A stretch of DNA of 7,601 nt, taken from assembly GCA_964641715.1 (NCBI GenBank), contig CAZXMB010000146.1, positions 1 through 7,601 on the forward strand, read 5' to 3'. The DNA is from CAZXMB01 sp964641715. GTDB lineage: Bacteria > Desulfobacterota > BSN033 > UBA1163. Positions 1-6,412 of this stretch are shown one piece after another. How positions within the stretch are numbered: the first letter of the stretch is position 1; each line of letters opens with the position of its first letter. Below the pieces are notes generated by a model, which saw nothing but the letters and a program-made list of their open reading frames with translations, was not told the origin of the DNA and ran no database searches. Position numbers and translations under genes: made by a program.

Positions 1-2
1 GC

Positions 3-77
3 CTCCAGACCGACACCGACCACAGCAACGAGATGGTCACCACCTACTACTCTGAACCTGTTTTGAGAAAGAGATGA
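3..77 (+). CDS. 3' end of a possible plus-strand gene, product unknown (partial)
   Basis: The frame starting at base 3 stays open from the window edge to a TGA at 75-77 and gives 24 residues ending in SEPVLRKR. The first sixteen codons all end in G or C, which looks like real coding sequence; the other two plus-strand frames give low-complexity, less protein-like text. If real, the gene runs convergently toward sat, leaving about 46 bases between the two stop codons. I do not recognise the family. The fragment is too short for firm support. Confidence 0.35.
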   Translation, partial: LQTDTDHSNEMVTTYYSEPVLRKR

Positions 78-91
78 TCGGGAGTAAGGAA

Positions 92-132
92 TAATACTTT
101 AAATCAAAATTGGCAGTTTTTTCTTAAAGATT
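92..132. terminator. Possible weak AT-rich terminator between convergent genes
   Basis: CTTTAA at 97-102 is the inverse of TTAAAG at 124-129, and the match continues outward (AAT at 93-95 against ATT at 130-132) with one bulged base. A T-run at 117-122 lies inside the interval. The sat stop codon (124-126) is part of the right arm. The stem is AT-only in its core and therefore weak. It is reported because it sits exactly between two converging gene ends, where a shared terminator would be expected. Confidence 0.25.
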
Positions 133-1290
133 CCGATAAAATTCGGTCAGGATCTTAAGAACTTCAGGCCGACTGAACTCTTCAGGGATAGGGTCTCCTT
201 CAGTGAGTTTCTTTCTTAATAGCGTCCCGCTCAATAAGAGATGGTCTTCCTCAGGATGCGGGCAGGTCTTATAGGAGGCCATCGCTTTACACTTATAACA
301 ATAGAAGGTCCAGTCAATCTTCAGGGGTTTAATCATAAGAGCATCCGATGGAATCTCATCAAAGATCTTTTGGGCCTCAAAGGGACCATAAAAATTACCC
401 ACTCCAGCGTGGTCCCGTCCTACAATTAAGTGAGTTGCTCCATAGTTCTGTCTGAATATGGCATGAAGCAGTGCTTCCCGTGGTCCGGCATAACGCATCT
501 CCAGGGGGTACCCCTTCTGGATCACTCGATCTTTTGGAAAATAATTTTCTACAAGGACCTCCACACATTTTACCCGGACCTCGGCTGGGAGATCACCTTC
601 CTTTAAGTTTCCAATAAGCTGATGGATGAAAAGTCCGTCGGAGATCTCCATAGCAATCTTGGCAATGTACTCATGGGAGCGATGCATCGGGTTTCTCAAC
701 TGCAAGGCAGCTATGGTCCCCCACCCTCTCTCTTTAAAGAGCCTCCGAGTCTCTTCTGGAGTGGCATAGATACCATTAAACCTTTTTGGATACTCACCTT
801 CACTCAGCACCTTCACCGGACCGGCGAGATTGACTTCTCCCTGTGCCATTACCTTGGCCACTCCAGGATGCTTCGTGTCGTCGGTCTTGAAAACCTCCTT
901 GCATTCATGAACCTTATCAATTGTGTATTTTTCCTCCACGGCTATACTGCCCATGAGCTCATTGTTTTCTTTATCGATCAAGGCCACTTCTTGCCCTTCT
1001 TTTAAATGATTGGCTATTTCTTTGGTTGCAGACAAAGTAATGGGGATGGGCCAGAAGATTCCATCCCTCATCTTCATTTCATCGCATACACCCTGCCAAT
1101 CCGCCTTTGTCATAAATCCGTTGAGAGGGCTGAAGGCTCCGATTCCCATCATGATCAGATCATCCCTTTCCCGGGTCGTCATACGAATCTGGGCAAGGGA
1201 CTGGGCTTTCTCCTTGGCGTCCTTCAACTCTTCTCCCTTGAGAAGCAGTGGTTTCAGTTCTCCCCCATGGGGTGGTATCAGGTTAGACAT
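124..1290 (-). CDS. sat: Sulfate adenylyltransferase (ATP sulfurylase), zinc-binding homo-oligomeric type
   Basis: Catalyses ATP + sulfate = APS + pyrophosphate in the cytoplasm. It is the first step of sulfate assimilation or dissimilation, and the reverse reaction makes ATP from APS. The 388 residues are the normal full length for a stand-alone Sat. Visible signatures are the N-terminal LIPPHGG (4-10); QLRNPMHRSHE at 197-207, with the nucleotide-binding histidines H203 and H206; GRDHAG at 291-296; and the C-terminal SRPEV (373-377). A Cys cluster at C331, C334 and C343, followed by H345 and H350, matches the C-x2-C-x8-C...H zinc site known from Thermus and Archaeoglobus enzymes. There is no fused APS kinase. 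The ATG at 1290 gives the canonical N-terminus, but its Shine-Dalgarno (GGGAAGG, 1308-1302) is far away, 11 bases. It is the last gene of the cluster, 64 bases after the CysH-like gene. No aprAB or cysC/cysN lies in the window, so its metabolic direction is open. Confidence 0.96.
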   Translation of the reverse strand: MSNLIPPHGGELKPLLLKGEELKDAKEKAQSLAQIRMTTRERDDLIMMGIGAFSPLNGFMTKADWQGVCDEMKMRDGIFWPIPITLSATKEIANHLKEGQEVALIDKENNELMGSIAVEEKYTIDKVHECKEVFKTDDTKHPGVAKVMAQGEVNLAGPVKVLSEGEYPKRFNGIYATPEETRRLFKERGWGTIAALQLRNPMHRSHEYIAKIAMEISDGLFIHQLIGNLKEGDLPAEVRVKCVEVLVENYFPKDRVIQKGYPLEMRYAGPREALLHAIFRQNYGATHLIVGRDHAGVGNFYGPFEAQKIFDEIPSDALMIKPLKIDWTFYCYKCKAMASYKTCPHPEEDHLLLSGTLLRKKLTEGDPIPEEFSRPEVLKILTEFYRNL

Positions 1291-1321
1291 GTGTTGGTAA
1301 ACCTTCCCGTTCTTTTTTCAT
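1283..1321 (-). CDS. Possible 12-codon upstream ORF overlapping the sat start
   Basis: An ATG at 1321 opens a 12-residue frame (MKKEREGLPTHV) whose TAA (1285-1283) overlaps the sat start region, the sat ATG being at 1290-1288. It has its own AGGGG four bases upstream. This could be a coupling ORF that delivers ribosomes to sat, whose own Shine-Dalgarno is distant, or simply chance. No homology can be claimed for a peptide this short. Confidence 0.2.
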   Translation of the reverse strand: MKKEREGLPTHV

Positions 1322-1354
1322 ATTGCCCCTGGAAGCCTCGACCCGTTTAACTTT

Positions 1355-2200
1355 TTACATATATCCTAACTTCCGCATTCTCTCCATGGCCTTCTCTTTA
1401 TCCTGCCGCCTACCTGCCCGCTCTTCTGTATTCTCCAGATCCTGTTTCCAGGCGGGAACACCTTCAACAGATATGAGACTGGTCGTCTTGGCTCCCAAGG
1501 AACGATATCCCCGTTCATAAAGAGGGCAATATGGAATCTTGAAAGCCGCGTAGGTATCCCAGAGGTCCCTCTCCGTAAAATGGAGAATCGGCCGGATACG
1601 TGTATGCTCCGGCATCAGATAACCTCCTTCCTTATATTCGAAATAGTCATCGTTAAATCGGGCCGGATGTTCGTCCCACCGGAGTCCCTGGAAAATCCCC
1701 CTGATCCCATTACGCTCCAGAAACTGATTAAAGACCACGGTCTTCATCAGATGATTCCCCACATAAGATTCTGCCTCAAAGGGAAATTCATCCTCTTCAA
1801 AGCCGATGCGCTTAAGCTCCTCTCGGTTTCGTTCATTTAAGTCCTTCACCCTCACCAGAGCATTCAATTGGTGATCCGTTGTTTTTAAGACATCTTCGTT
1901 TCGGCAGACCTCCAGTGGCACGCTCCACTCCCTCTTCATTCTTTCAACAAACTGCTCGATCTCCTCAAACTCATCGCCTTCACCGATGATCATGGTTTTA
2001 GGAATTGGGGCCCCTTTTTCCAGACAGACCTGCCAAATAATCCAGAGGGTTAAGGTACTGTCCTTTCCTCCCGTCCAGGTGATCCCCAACTCTTCGGGTT
2101 TAAATTTACTGAAGGCCTGTCGCACGATCCCCTTCGATATCTCCACCAGTTTCGAACACTGTCTCTTCCTCTTTTCGCTGATCTCCTTGTCAAAAGGCAT
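1355..2200 (-). CDS. PAPS reductase-family (CysH-like) adenine-nucleotide alpha-hydrolase fold protein lacking the reductase cysteines
   Basis: 281 residues. The PP-loop TGGKDST (43-49), preceded by the beta-strand GITW, marks the ATP-pyrophosphatase fold shared by CysH, CysD and related proteins. The order of motifs follows CysH: GLRWDEHPAR (172-181, compare GLRRDES-R), RPILHFTERDLWDTY (203-217) and IPYCPLYERGYRSLGAKTTS (222-241). In iron-sulfur APS reductases the last stretch reads YpSIGCxPCT; here those cysteines are replaced (GAKTT), there is no CC pair, and there is no C-terminal ECGxH with the catalytic Cys. The only cysteines are C15, C59, C99 and C225. Reduction of (P)APS by the known mechanism is therefore unlikely; binding or turnover of an adenylylated sulfur compound is inferred from the fold and from sat next door. 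CysD is an alternative label, but the motifs fit CysH better and no cysN follows. The start at 2200 is set by AGGAG five bases upstream. The gene lies 34 bases after the propeller gene. Confidence 0.85.
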   Translation of the reverse strand: MPFDKEISEKRKRQCSKLVEISKGIVRQAFSKFKPEELGITWTGGKDSTLTLWIIWQVCLEKGAPIPKTMIIGEGDEFEEIEQFVERMKREWSVPLEVCRNEDVLKTTDHQLNALVRVKDLNERNREELKRIGFEEDEFPFEAESYVGNHLMKTVVFNQFLERNGIRGIFQGLRWDEHPARFNDDYFEYKEGGYLMPEHTRIRPILHFTERDLWDTYAAFKIPYCPLYERGYRSLGAKTTSLISVEGVPAWKQDLENTEERAGRRQDKEKAMERMRKLGYM

Positions 2201-2234
2201 CTCTTCTCCTTTTTGCTTTCCGCATTTCGGAAGT

Positions 2235-3377
2235 TTATATTGGGTTCATCATGATATTTCTCACGAAGACCTTGCCGCTATGGTTAATGGCAAGCCGCAA
2301 TTGGGCAAAAGTGGCTTTAGCGGGAACATTGATTTCAAATAAATCATGGGTCCAATCATTCGTCCCGGTGAAGTATTCACCCGATGGCATTTCAGTGATA
2401 TCGCGATAAAGACTTCCTCCGAAGGCATCATAGAAATCGATGTGGAGNNNNNNNNNNNNNNNNNNNNNNNNNNNNNNNNNNNNNNNNNNNNNNNNNNNNN
2501 NNNNNNNNNNNNNNNNNNNNNNNNNNNNNNNNNNNNNNNNNNNNNNNCTTCCGGTTCGGTCCACTTCAATCACCTGGTGATGACCGTCCGTGCAGGCAAT
2601 CAAGAAGGTGCCCTCTTTGGTCGCGTGGGTGATATAGAACTTATCCACATGTTCGGTATGAAACTTCCAGACGATCCTTCCTTCAGGGGAGATCTCTATA
2701 ATCCGATGGCGCTTGCTGTCCGTGATGAGGGTATTCCCGTTCTCCAGGCGAATGCCACTCCTGGGCCACCAGAGAGTTTCAGCGGACCCATCTCCATAGG
2801 ACCAGATGATCTCCTTTTTCTGGTTGATCTCAAGAATTCGATTTCCGTCAGAATCGGCAATCATTATATTTCCATTGGTCAGGGCATTCGCATTATGGGG
2901 ATGATGGAGCTCCTTTTCAAAAGCCCAGATCACCTTCCCGTTTCTGTCCACCTGAATACATCGGTCATTGTTCCGATCGGTAACCAAAAAAGTTCCATCT
3001 CCCAGTCCAAAAGCCTCATTCGGGTAGTGAAGATGGGACCCATCTGACAATTTTCCTGTTCCTCCACCCCATTCATCTGAACTCATCGCTATCCTTTTGT
3101 CCGGAGAGACTTCAATCAGTCGGTTATTGGTCGTATCGGTGATCAAAGTATTTCCATTCTTCATTCGGCGACCGCTGTGGGCAAAGCGGAGACCTTCATT
3201 GTAATTCCAGACGATACTTCCAACAGGGTTTACCTCGAGAATTTCACTCCCAAACCCTGCTTCGTCCCCTGCATCCGCAATGAGCGTATTTCCATTAGGC
3301 AAACGCTCTACTGCCAGGGGCATCTCCACATTCCCCGGAATTCCCCTCTCACACCCCGGACCAACAATTTCTGCCAT
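2235..3377 (-). CDS. Beta-propeller protein with arylsulfotransferase/NHL-like repeats (interrupted by an assembly gap)
   Basis: At least six propeller repeats of about 41-53 residues are visible. Each is built around an NGNTLI(A/T)D-type strand followed by N/H-R-x-(I/L)-x-E-(V/I) and a G-x-(I/V)-(I/V)-W strand; the repeat turns are at residues 28-30, 74-76, 127-129, 168-170, 213-215 and 255-257. This pattern is typical of arylsulfotransferase (ASST)-like and NHL/PQQ-like propellers. His- and aromatic-rich segments just before the repeats (H67, H115/H117, H158/H159/H161, W203/W204, H251) would line the central pore, as catalytic residues do in ASST. No signal peptide is seen, unlike periplasmic ASST, so the protein is probably cytoplasmic. 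After the gap, 70 residues resemble a C-terminal jelly-roll (F-E-I-N-V-P...F-V-R-N-I). One hundred Ns lie inside, so true length and frame continuity are unknown. ATG 3377 is preceded by two AGGAG motifs. The gene starts 37 bases after gntR and ends 34 bases before the CysH-like gene. The substrate cannot be read from the sequence. Confidence 0.8.
   Translation of the reverse strand: MAEIVGPGCERGIPGNVEMPLAVERLPNGNTLIADAGDEAGFGSEILEVNPVGSIVWNYNEGLRFAHSGRRMKNGNTLITDTTNNRLIEVSPDKRIAMSSDEWGGGTGKLSDGSHLHYPNEAFGLGDGTFLVTDRNNDRCIQVDRNGKVIWAFEKELHHPHNANALTNGNIMIADSDGNRILEINQKKEIIWSYGDGSAETLWWPRSGIRLENGNTLITDSKRHRIIEISPEGRIVWKFHTEHVDKFYITHATKEGTFLIACTDGHHQVIEVDRTGXXXXXXXXXXXXXXXXXXXXXXXXXXXXXXXXXXLHIDFYDAFGGSLYRDITEMPSGEYFTGTNDWTHDLFEINVPAKATFAQLRLAINHSGKVFVRNIMMNPI
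2448..2547. other. Assembly gap of exactly 100 Ns
   Basis: The run is exactly 100 unknown bases, a conventional placeholder for a scaffold gap of unspecified size. It falls inside the propeller gene after residue 276. The apparent in-frame join of the two coding pieces depends on the arbitrary gap size and would occur by chance one time in three. Confidence 0.98.
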
Positions 3378-3414
3378 GATCTCCTACTCCTTTCTTGATA
3401 GGATCATTTATTCC

Positions 3415-4185
3415 TCAATAAACTACCCATTTCATCTCTTTTTCTTTCTTCTCCCTGCCCAGATGGACGGAAAATTTGAAATGCTCCGCACGGGTAAAGG
3501 TGATTTGAAAGAGGATGGGAAGACCAGATTCTTCGAAAAAAGTCCGTTCCATGTAGAACAGCGGGGAACCCATTTCGACTTGAAGAAGAGAGGCAATTTG
3601 CTGATCTGCCGTGGAAGATTCGATGGTCTGGATAGCTTCCTTCATGACCACCCCCTTTTTTTGAGTTAGAATGGAATACAGAGATGCCATTGGTTTTCTG
3701 TTTCTAAAAAACTTTCCGATCAGCAATTGAGGTGCATATTCTTTGACCACCATCATAGGGATTGTTTTCCAATATCTCAGTTTTTCGACCACACAGATCG
3801 GATCTGTCAAATTCAGCTTGAGATAGCGGACGGGCTTGTCAAACCCTTGAATGACTTCGGAACGGAGAACCCTTGTTTCAGTCTCCAAACCGAGTGAAAG
3901 AAGATCATCTATTTTCCCCGAGAGGCTTAGAGTAATCTTTTCATCAGGACTCTTTTTAACCATTGTCCCTATCCCTGGTTTTCGATCCAGGAGTCCCTCG
4001 TTCACCAGAAAGAATAGGGCCTGCCGGACGGTCAATGGGCTCACTCCAAATTGTTTCGAGAGTTCGTTTTCCGGAGGAAGACGGTCCCCTTCCTTCAACT
4101 CACCTGTGAGAATTTTCGATTTGAGAATCGCCTCAATTTGGAGATAGAGAGGTAATTTCTTCCGTTGCGCCATTTTGATCTCCAT
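3415..4185 (-). CDS. GntR-family transcriptional regulator with UTRA effector domain (HutC subfamily)
   Basis: 256 residues from ATG 4185. An N-terminal winged helix-turn-helix spans about 12-76 (PLYLQIEAILKSKI...LTGEL, then GDRLPPENELSKQFGVS and TVRQAL, ending GLLDRKPGIGTMV), the standard GntR signature. It is followed by a UTRA-type ligand-binding domain at roughly 85-245, with the typical end ASLLQVEMGSPLFYMERTFFE...G.PI.F. Proteins of this subfamily bind operators as dimers and release them on binding a small-molecule effector. The reading frame extends upstream to 4251, but that part overlaps tctA. ATG 4185 follows the tctA stop by one base and has AGGAG ten bases upstream, inside the tctA codons for its Glu-rich tail. 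ATG 4173, with GGAG six bases upstream, is an alternative that shortens the protein by four residues. Its place between transporter and sulfur genes makes it the likely controller of the cluster. Confidence 0.93.
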   Translation of the reverse strand: MEIKMAQRKKLPLYLQIEAILKSKILTGELKEGDRLPPENELSKQFGVSPLTVRQALFFLVNEGLLDRKPGIGTMVKKSPDEKITLSLSGKIDDLLSLGLETETRVLRSEVIQGFDKPVRYLKLNLTDPICVVEKLRYWKTIPMMVVKEYAPQLLIGKFFRNRKPMASLYSILTQKKGVVMKEAIQTIESSTADQQIASLLQVEMGSPLFYMERTFFEESGLPILFQITFTRAEHFKFSVHLGREKKEKEMKWVVY

Positions 4186-4186
4186 T

Positions 4187-5701
4187 TTACTTTTTCTCCT
4201 CTTCCTCGTGGAAGGCTTCCTCCCTTTTCCGACGGATGGCTGGAACTGCAATCACCACTAACATGGCAAAGGCCATGAGCAGGAATGCAAGGGATAGTGG
4301 ACGAGTGATAAAGATAGAAGGGTCCCCCCGTGAAAGTAACATGCCTCGTCGCAAATTCTCCTCCATCATGGGCCCCAAAACAAACCCTAATATGAGCGGT
4401 GCCGGCTCGCATTCAAGTTTTACGAAGAGATAACCCAGAAAACCAAGAATTGCTGTCAACCAGATATCAAAGATATTATTATTGACGCTGTAAATCCCGA
4501 TACAACAAAACAGGAGGATGGCAGGGTAAAGGACACGATAGGGAACGGTAAGGAGTTTTACCCATATCCCGATTAAAGGCAGATTTAAAATCACCAGCAT
4601 GAGGTTCCCCACCCACATGGAAGTAATCACACCCCAGAAGAGTTCCGGGTTGCTACTAATGACCCTGGGGCCAGGTTGAATCCCATGGATCATCATGGCA
4701 CCGGCCATCATCGCCATGACGACATTGGTTGGTATACCCAGGGTGAGCAGGGGGATAAATGAGGTTTGCGCCCCCGCGTTGTTTGCTGACTCTGGGGATG
4801 CAACCCCACAGATATTCCCTTTCCCAAAGGTTTCAGGATTTCGGGAAATCTTCTTTTCCAGCATATAGGACACGAATGAAGACAGGATACCCCCTCCACC
4901 TGGTAGAATTCCCAGAAAGGATCCGGTGAGAGTTCCACGAGCCACTGCTGGCGCAACCTCCTTGAGGTCCTTTTTCTTAAGCCAGAATCCAAATATTTTA
5001 GTTTTTAGAATCTCTCGTTTCTCTTTTCGTTCGAGACTCTTGATGATCTCAGATATCCCGAAAAGGCCCATAGCCAGGGGGACAAAACCGATGCCATCCG
5101 CCAGTTCAGGAATCCCGAAAGAGAACCGCTGGGTCCCGCTTGTAATATCCGTCCCCACCACACCCAAAAGGAGACCAAGGACAATCATTCCTATTGCTTT
5201 TATCGGTGATCCCGAAGCAAACACAATGGAACCGATCAATCCAAAAACCATCAAGGAGAAATACTCAGCCGGTCCAAACTTGAAAGCCAGTTCTGACAAG
5301 GGGACAGCCAAAACAGCAAGAAGCACGGTGGCGAAGCAGCCCGCAAAGAATGAACCGAGAGCTGAGATGGTGAGTGCAGCTCCAGCTCGGCCCTGAAGGG
5401 CCATTTGATAACCATCCAGACAGGTCACCACCGAGGATGCCTCTCCTGGCACGTTGACCAAGATAGAGGTCGTAGAGCCTCCGTATTGGGCTCCATAGTA
5501 GATTCCGGCGAGCATGATCAAAGCCGAAACAGGAGGTAAAGCGAAGGTGGTTGGAAGCAAGATGGCGATAGTCTGAACAGGCCCAATTCCTGGAAGCACA
5601 CCGATAAGTGTTCCGATCAATGCCCCGAGGAAGCAGTAGAGTAGATTCTGTAGAGAGATCACTGTCTGAAAACCAAGCGCCAAATTGGAAAGCAGTTCCA
5701 T
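4187..5701 (-). CDS. tctA: Tripartite tricarboxylate transporter large membrane subunit TctA
   Basis: The 504-residue polytopic inner-membrane permease of a TTT importer, which uses ion gradients to take up organic anions delivered by TctC. It shows the family's hallmark blocks: GVLPGIGP (34-41); GIYYGAQYGGSTTSILVNVPGE (66-87), then DGYQMALQGRAGAAL (96-110); the second pseudo-repeat GILPGGG (264-270); SYMLEKKISRNPETFGKG (278-295); ASPESANNAG (301-310) and LLTLGIP (318-324); and GPMMEENLRRGMLLSRGD (443-460). The duplicated LPGxG elements reflect the internal two-fold repeat. About a dozen hydrophobic segments run throughout, and the tail is charged (EEEEKK). An ATG also exists at 5716, but only ATG 5701 has a Shine-Dalgarno (GGGAGG, five bases upstream), so it is preferred. 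It begins 21 bases after tctB ends, and its stop abuts gntR. Length and motifs are intact. Confidence 0.96.
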   Translation of the reverse strand: MELLSNLALGFQTVISLQNLLYCFLGALIGTLIGVLPGIGPVQTIAILLPTTFALPPVSALIMLAGIYYGAQYGGSTTSILVNVPGEASSVVTCLDGYQMALQGRAGAALTISALGSFFAGCFATVLLAVLAVPLSELAFKFGPAEYFSLMVFGLIGSIVFASGSPIKAIGMIVLGLLLGVVGTDITSGTQRFSFGIPELADGIGFVPLAMGLFGISEIIKSLERKEKREILKTKIFGFWLKKKDLKEVAPAVARGTLTGSFLGILPGGGGILSSFVSYMLEKKISRNPETFGKGNICGVASPESANNAGAQTSFIPLLTLGIPTNVVMAMMAGAMMIHGIQPGPRVISSNPELFWGVITSMWVGNLMLVILNLPLIGIWVKLLTVPYRVLYPAILLFCCIGIYSVNNNIFDIWLTAILGFLGYLFVKLECEPAPLILGFVLGPMMEENLRRGMLLSRGDPSIFITRPLSLAFLLMAFAMLVVIAVPAIRRKREEAFHEEEEKK

Positions 5702-5722
5702 CCGATCCTCCCTCATATGCAG

Positions 5723-6190
5723 TTAGGTTCGACCACTCAGGAAGGCAGGTAAAACCGGTATCTGGAATTGGAGGAAATAGACAAAAATGATCAGAACGAT
5801 GATGAGGAGCACTAATGCATTCAGAATGGCCACTCTCATCTTGAACTCTTCACTTGCCATACTTGAAATGAGGATGAGAAGGAGGGTAGAAAGAATTAGA
5901 CCAAACGGAAGGAGCAGGAGACCGAAAAGAACAACGGAGGAGAGCACAAAGAAAACAGGCCGAACCTTAATAAGCGCTTTCTTTCTTACCTCTCTCCCTC
6001 TGGAGAGGCTTCTCAGCGAAATAACGAGCCCTAATAGGACAAGCATTAAACCAAGGGCGAATGGAAAATAACCGGGTCCCATCTTGGCGGCTGTACCGAT
6101 TGAATAACTTCTGGATGAAACCGTTGAGGCTATACCAAAAAATAAAAATAGAAGACCCGCATTAAAATCCTTATGGTTCCTGATCTGCAT
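5723..6190 (-). CDS. tctB: Tripartite tricarboxylate transporter small membrane subunit TctB
   Basis: 155 residues, the usual size for TctB, the poorly conserved four-helix partner of TctA. Hydrophobic segments lie at about 11-26, 42-60, 78-112 (two helices separated by a short turn at LLPFGL) and 118-140, with a charged cytoplasmic loop (SRGREVRKKALIK, 63-75). The MGPGYFP motif at 37-43, before the second helix, is the family signature. A TTG at 6196 would extend the protein by two residues, but ATG 6190 has AGGA (6200-6197) six bases upstream and is chosen. It is separated from tctC by an unusually long, structured interval and is followed closely by tctA. Confidence 0.93.
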   Translation of the reverse strand: MQIRNHKDFNAGLLFLFFGIASTVSSRSYSIGTAAKMGPGYFPFALGLMLVLLGLVISLRSLSRGREVRKKALIKVRPVFFVLSSVVLFGLLLLPFGLILSTLLLILISSMASEEFKMRVAILNALVLLIIVLIIFVYFLQFQIPVLPAFLSGRT

Positions 6191-6236
6191 GATCAATCCT
6201 ATTTGACTTTTAATATGGATATATGAGGTGGAGTAG

Positions 6237-6333
6237 ACCCCGACCCCGTGCTAAAATGTGGGGCATCGGGTGCCCTTCGAATTTACAGCATTCATCCCCG
6301 TAATAAATCACGGGGCTTTCTACGGGGCGGGGT
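6237..6333. repeat. Compact C/G-block structured element with imperfect terminal inverted repeats
   Basis: The left end (6237-6249) reads ACCCCGACCCCGT and the inverse of the right end (6322-6333) reads ACCCCGCCCCGT: identical except for one inserted base. Inside are two further hairpins: 6261-6275 (GGGCA, 5-base loop, TGCCC) and 6296-6315 (CCCCGT, 8-base loop, ACGGGG). The heptamer ACGGGGC is repeated directly at 6310-6316 and 6322-6328. The second hairpin is better formed on the minus-strand RNA, where one mismatch becomes a G-U pair. The element resembles REP/BIME-like intergenic repeats or miniature IS ends. No transposase or target duplication is seen. Confidence 0.5.
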
Positions 6334-6338
6334 AAATA

Positions 6339-6375
6339 ATAGGTTGGCCCAACTTCTTCTTTTGGGCCAACCTAT
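6339..6375 (-). terminator. Strong 14-bp hairpin after tctC (attenuator or mRNA-stabilising element)
   Basis: The arms ATAGGTTGGCCCAA (6339-6352) and TTGGGCCAACCTAT (6362-6375) are perfectly complementary around a 9-base loop. The hairpin starts 37 bases after the tctC stop in the direction of transcription. It is followed on the minus strand by TATTTA rather than a full T-tract, so partial termination or 3'-end protection of the tctC message is more likely than complete termination. This would give excess binding protein over the membrane subunits, a common arrangement for binding-protein transporters. Confidence 0.75.
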
Positions 6376-6412
6376 CGATTCAAGTTAATGCCCTGGGTGA
6401 TCTGAGGACATA

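Noticed and set aside
1355..2200. Calling the CysH-like gene cysD (sulfate adenylyltransferase subunit 2)
   Set aside because: Motifs after the PP-loop (GLRWDEHPAR, RDLWDTYAAFKIPYCPLYERGY) follow CysH order, no cysN is adjacent, and a complete Sat already supplies ATP sulfurylase activity.
2261..2569. Alternative minus-strand frame around the N gap
   Set aside because: Its translation after the gap is not protein-like, whereas the frame used for the propeller gene gives a sensible beta-rich C-terminus.
241..3047. Plus-strand open frames opposite sat, the CysH-like gene and the propeller gene, including a 233-residue one spanning the N gap
   Set aside because: They lie antisense to clearly conserved genes, have no family-like motifs and no good ribosome binding sites. 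The largest is kept open partly by the run of Ns.
4186..4251. Longer N-terminus for the GntR regulator starting at 4251
   Set aside because: The extra 22 residues are a basic, low-complexity shadow of the tctA tail. The ATG at 4185 has a proper Shine-Dalgarno and gives the usual GntR start.
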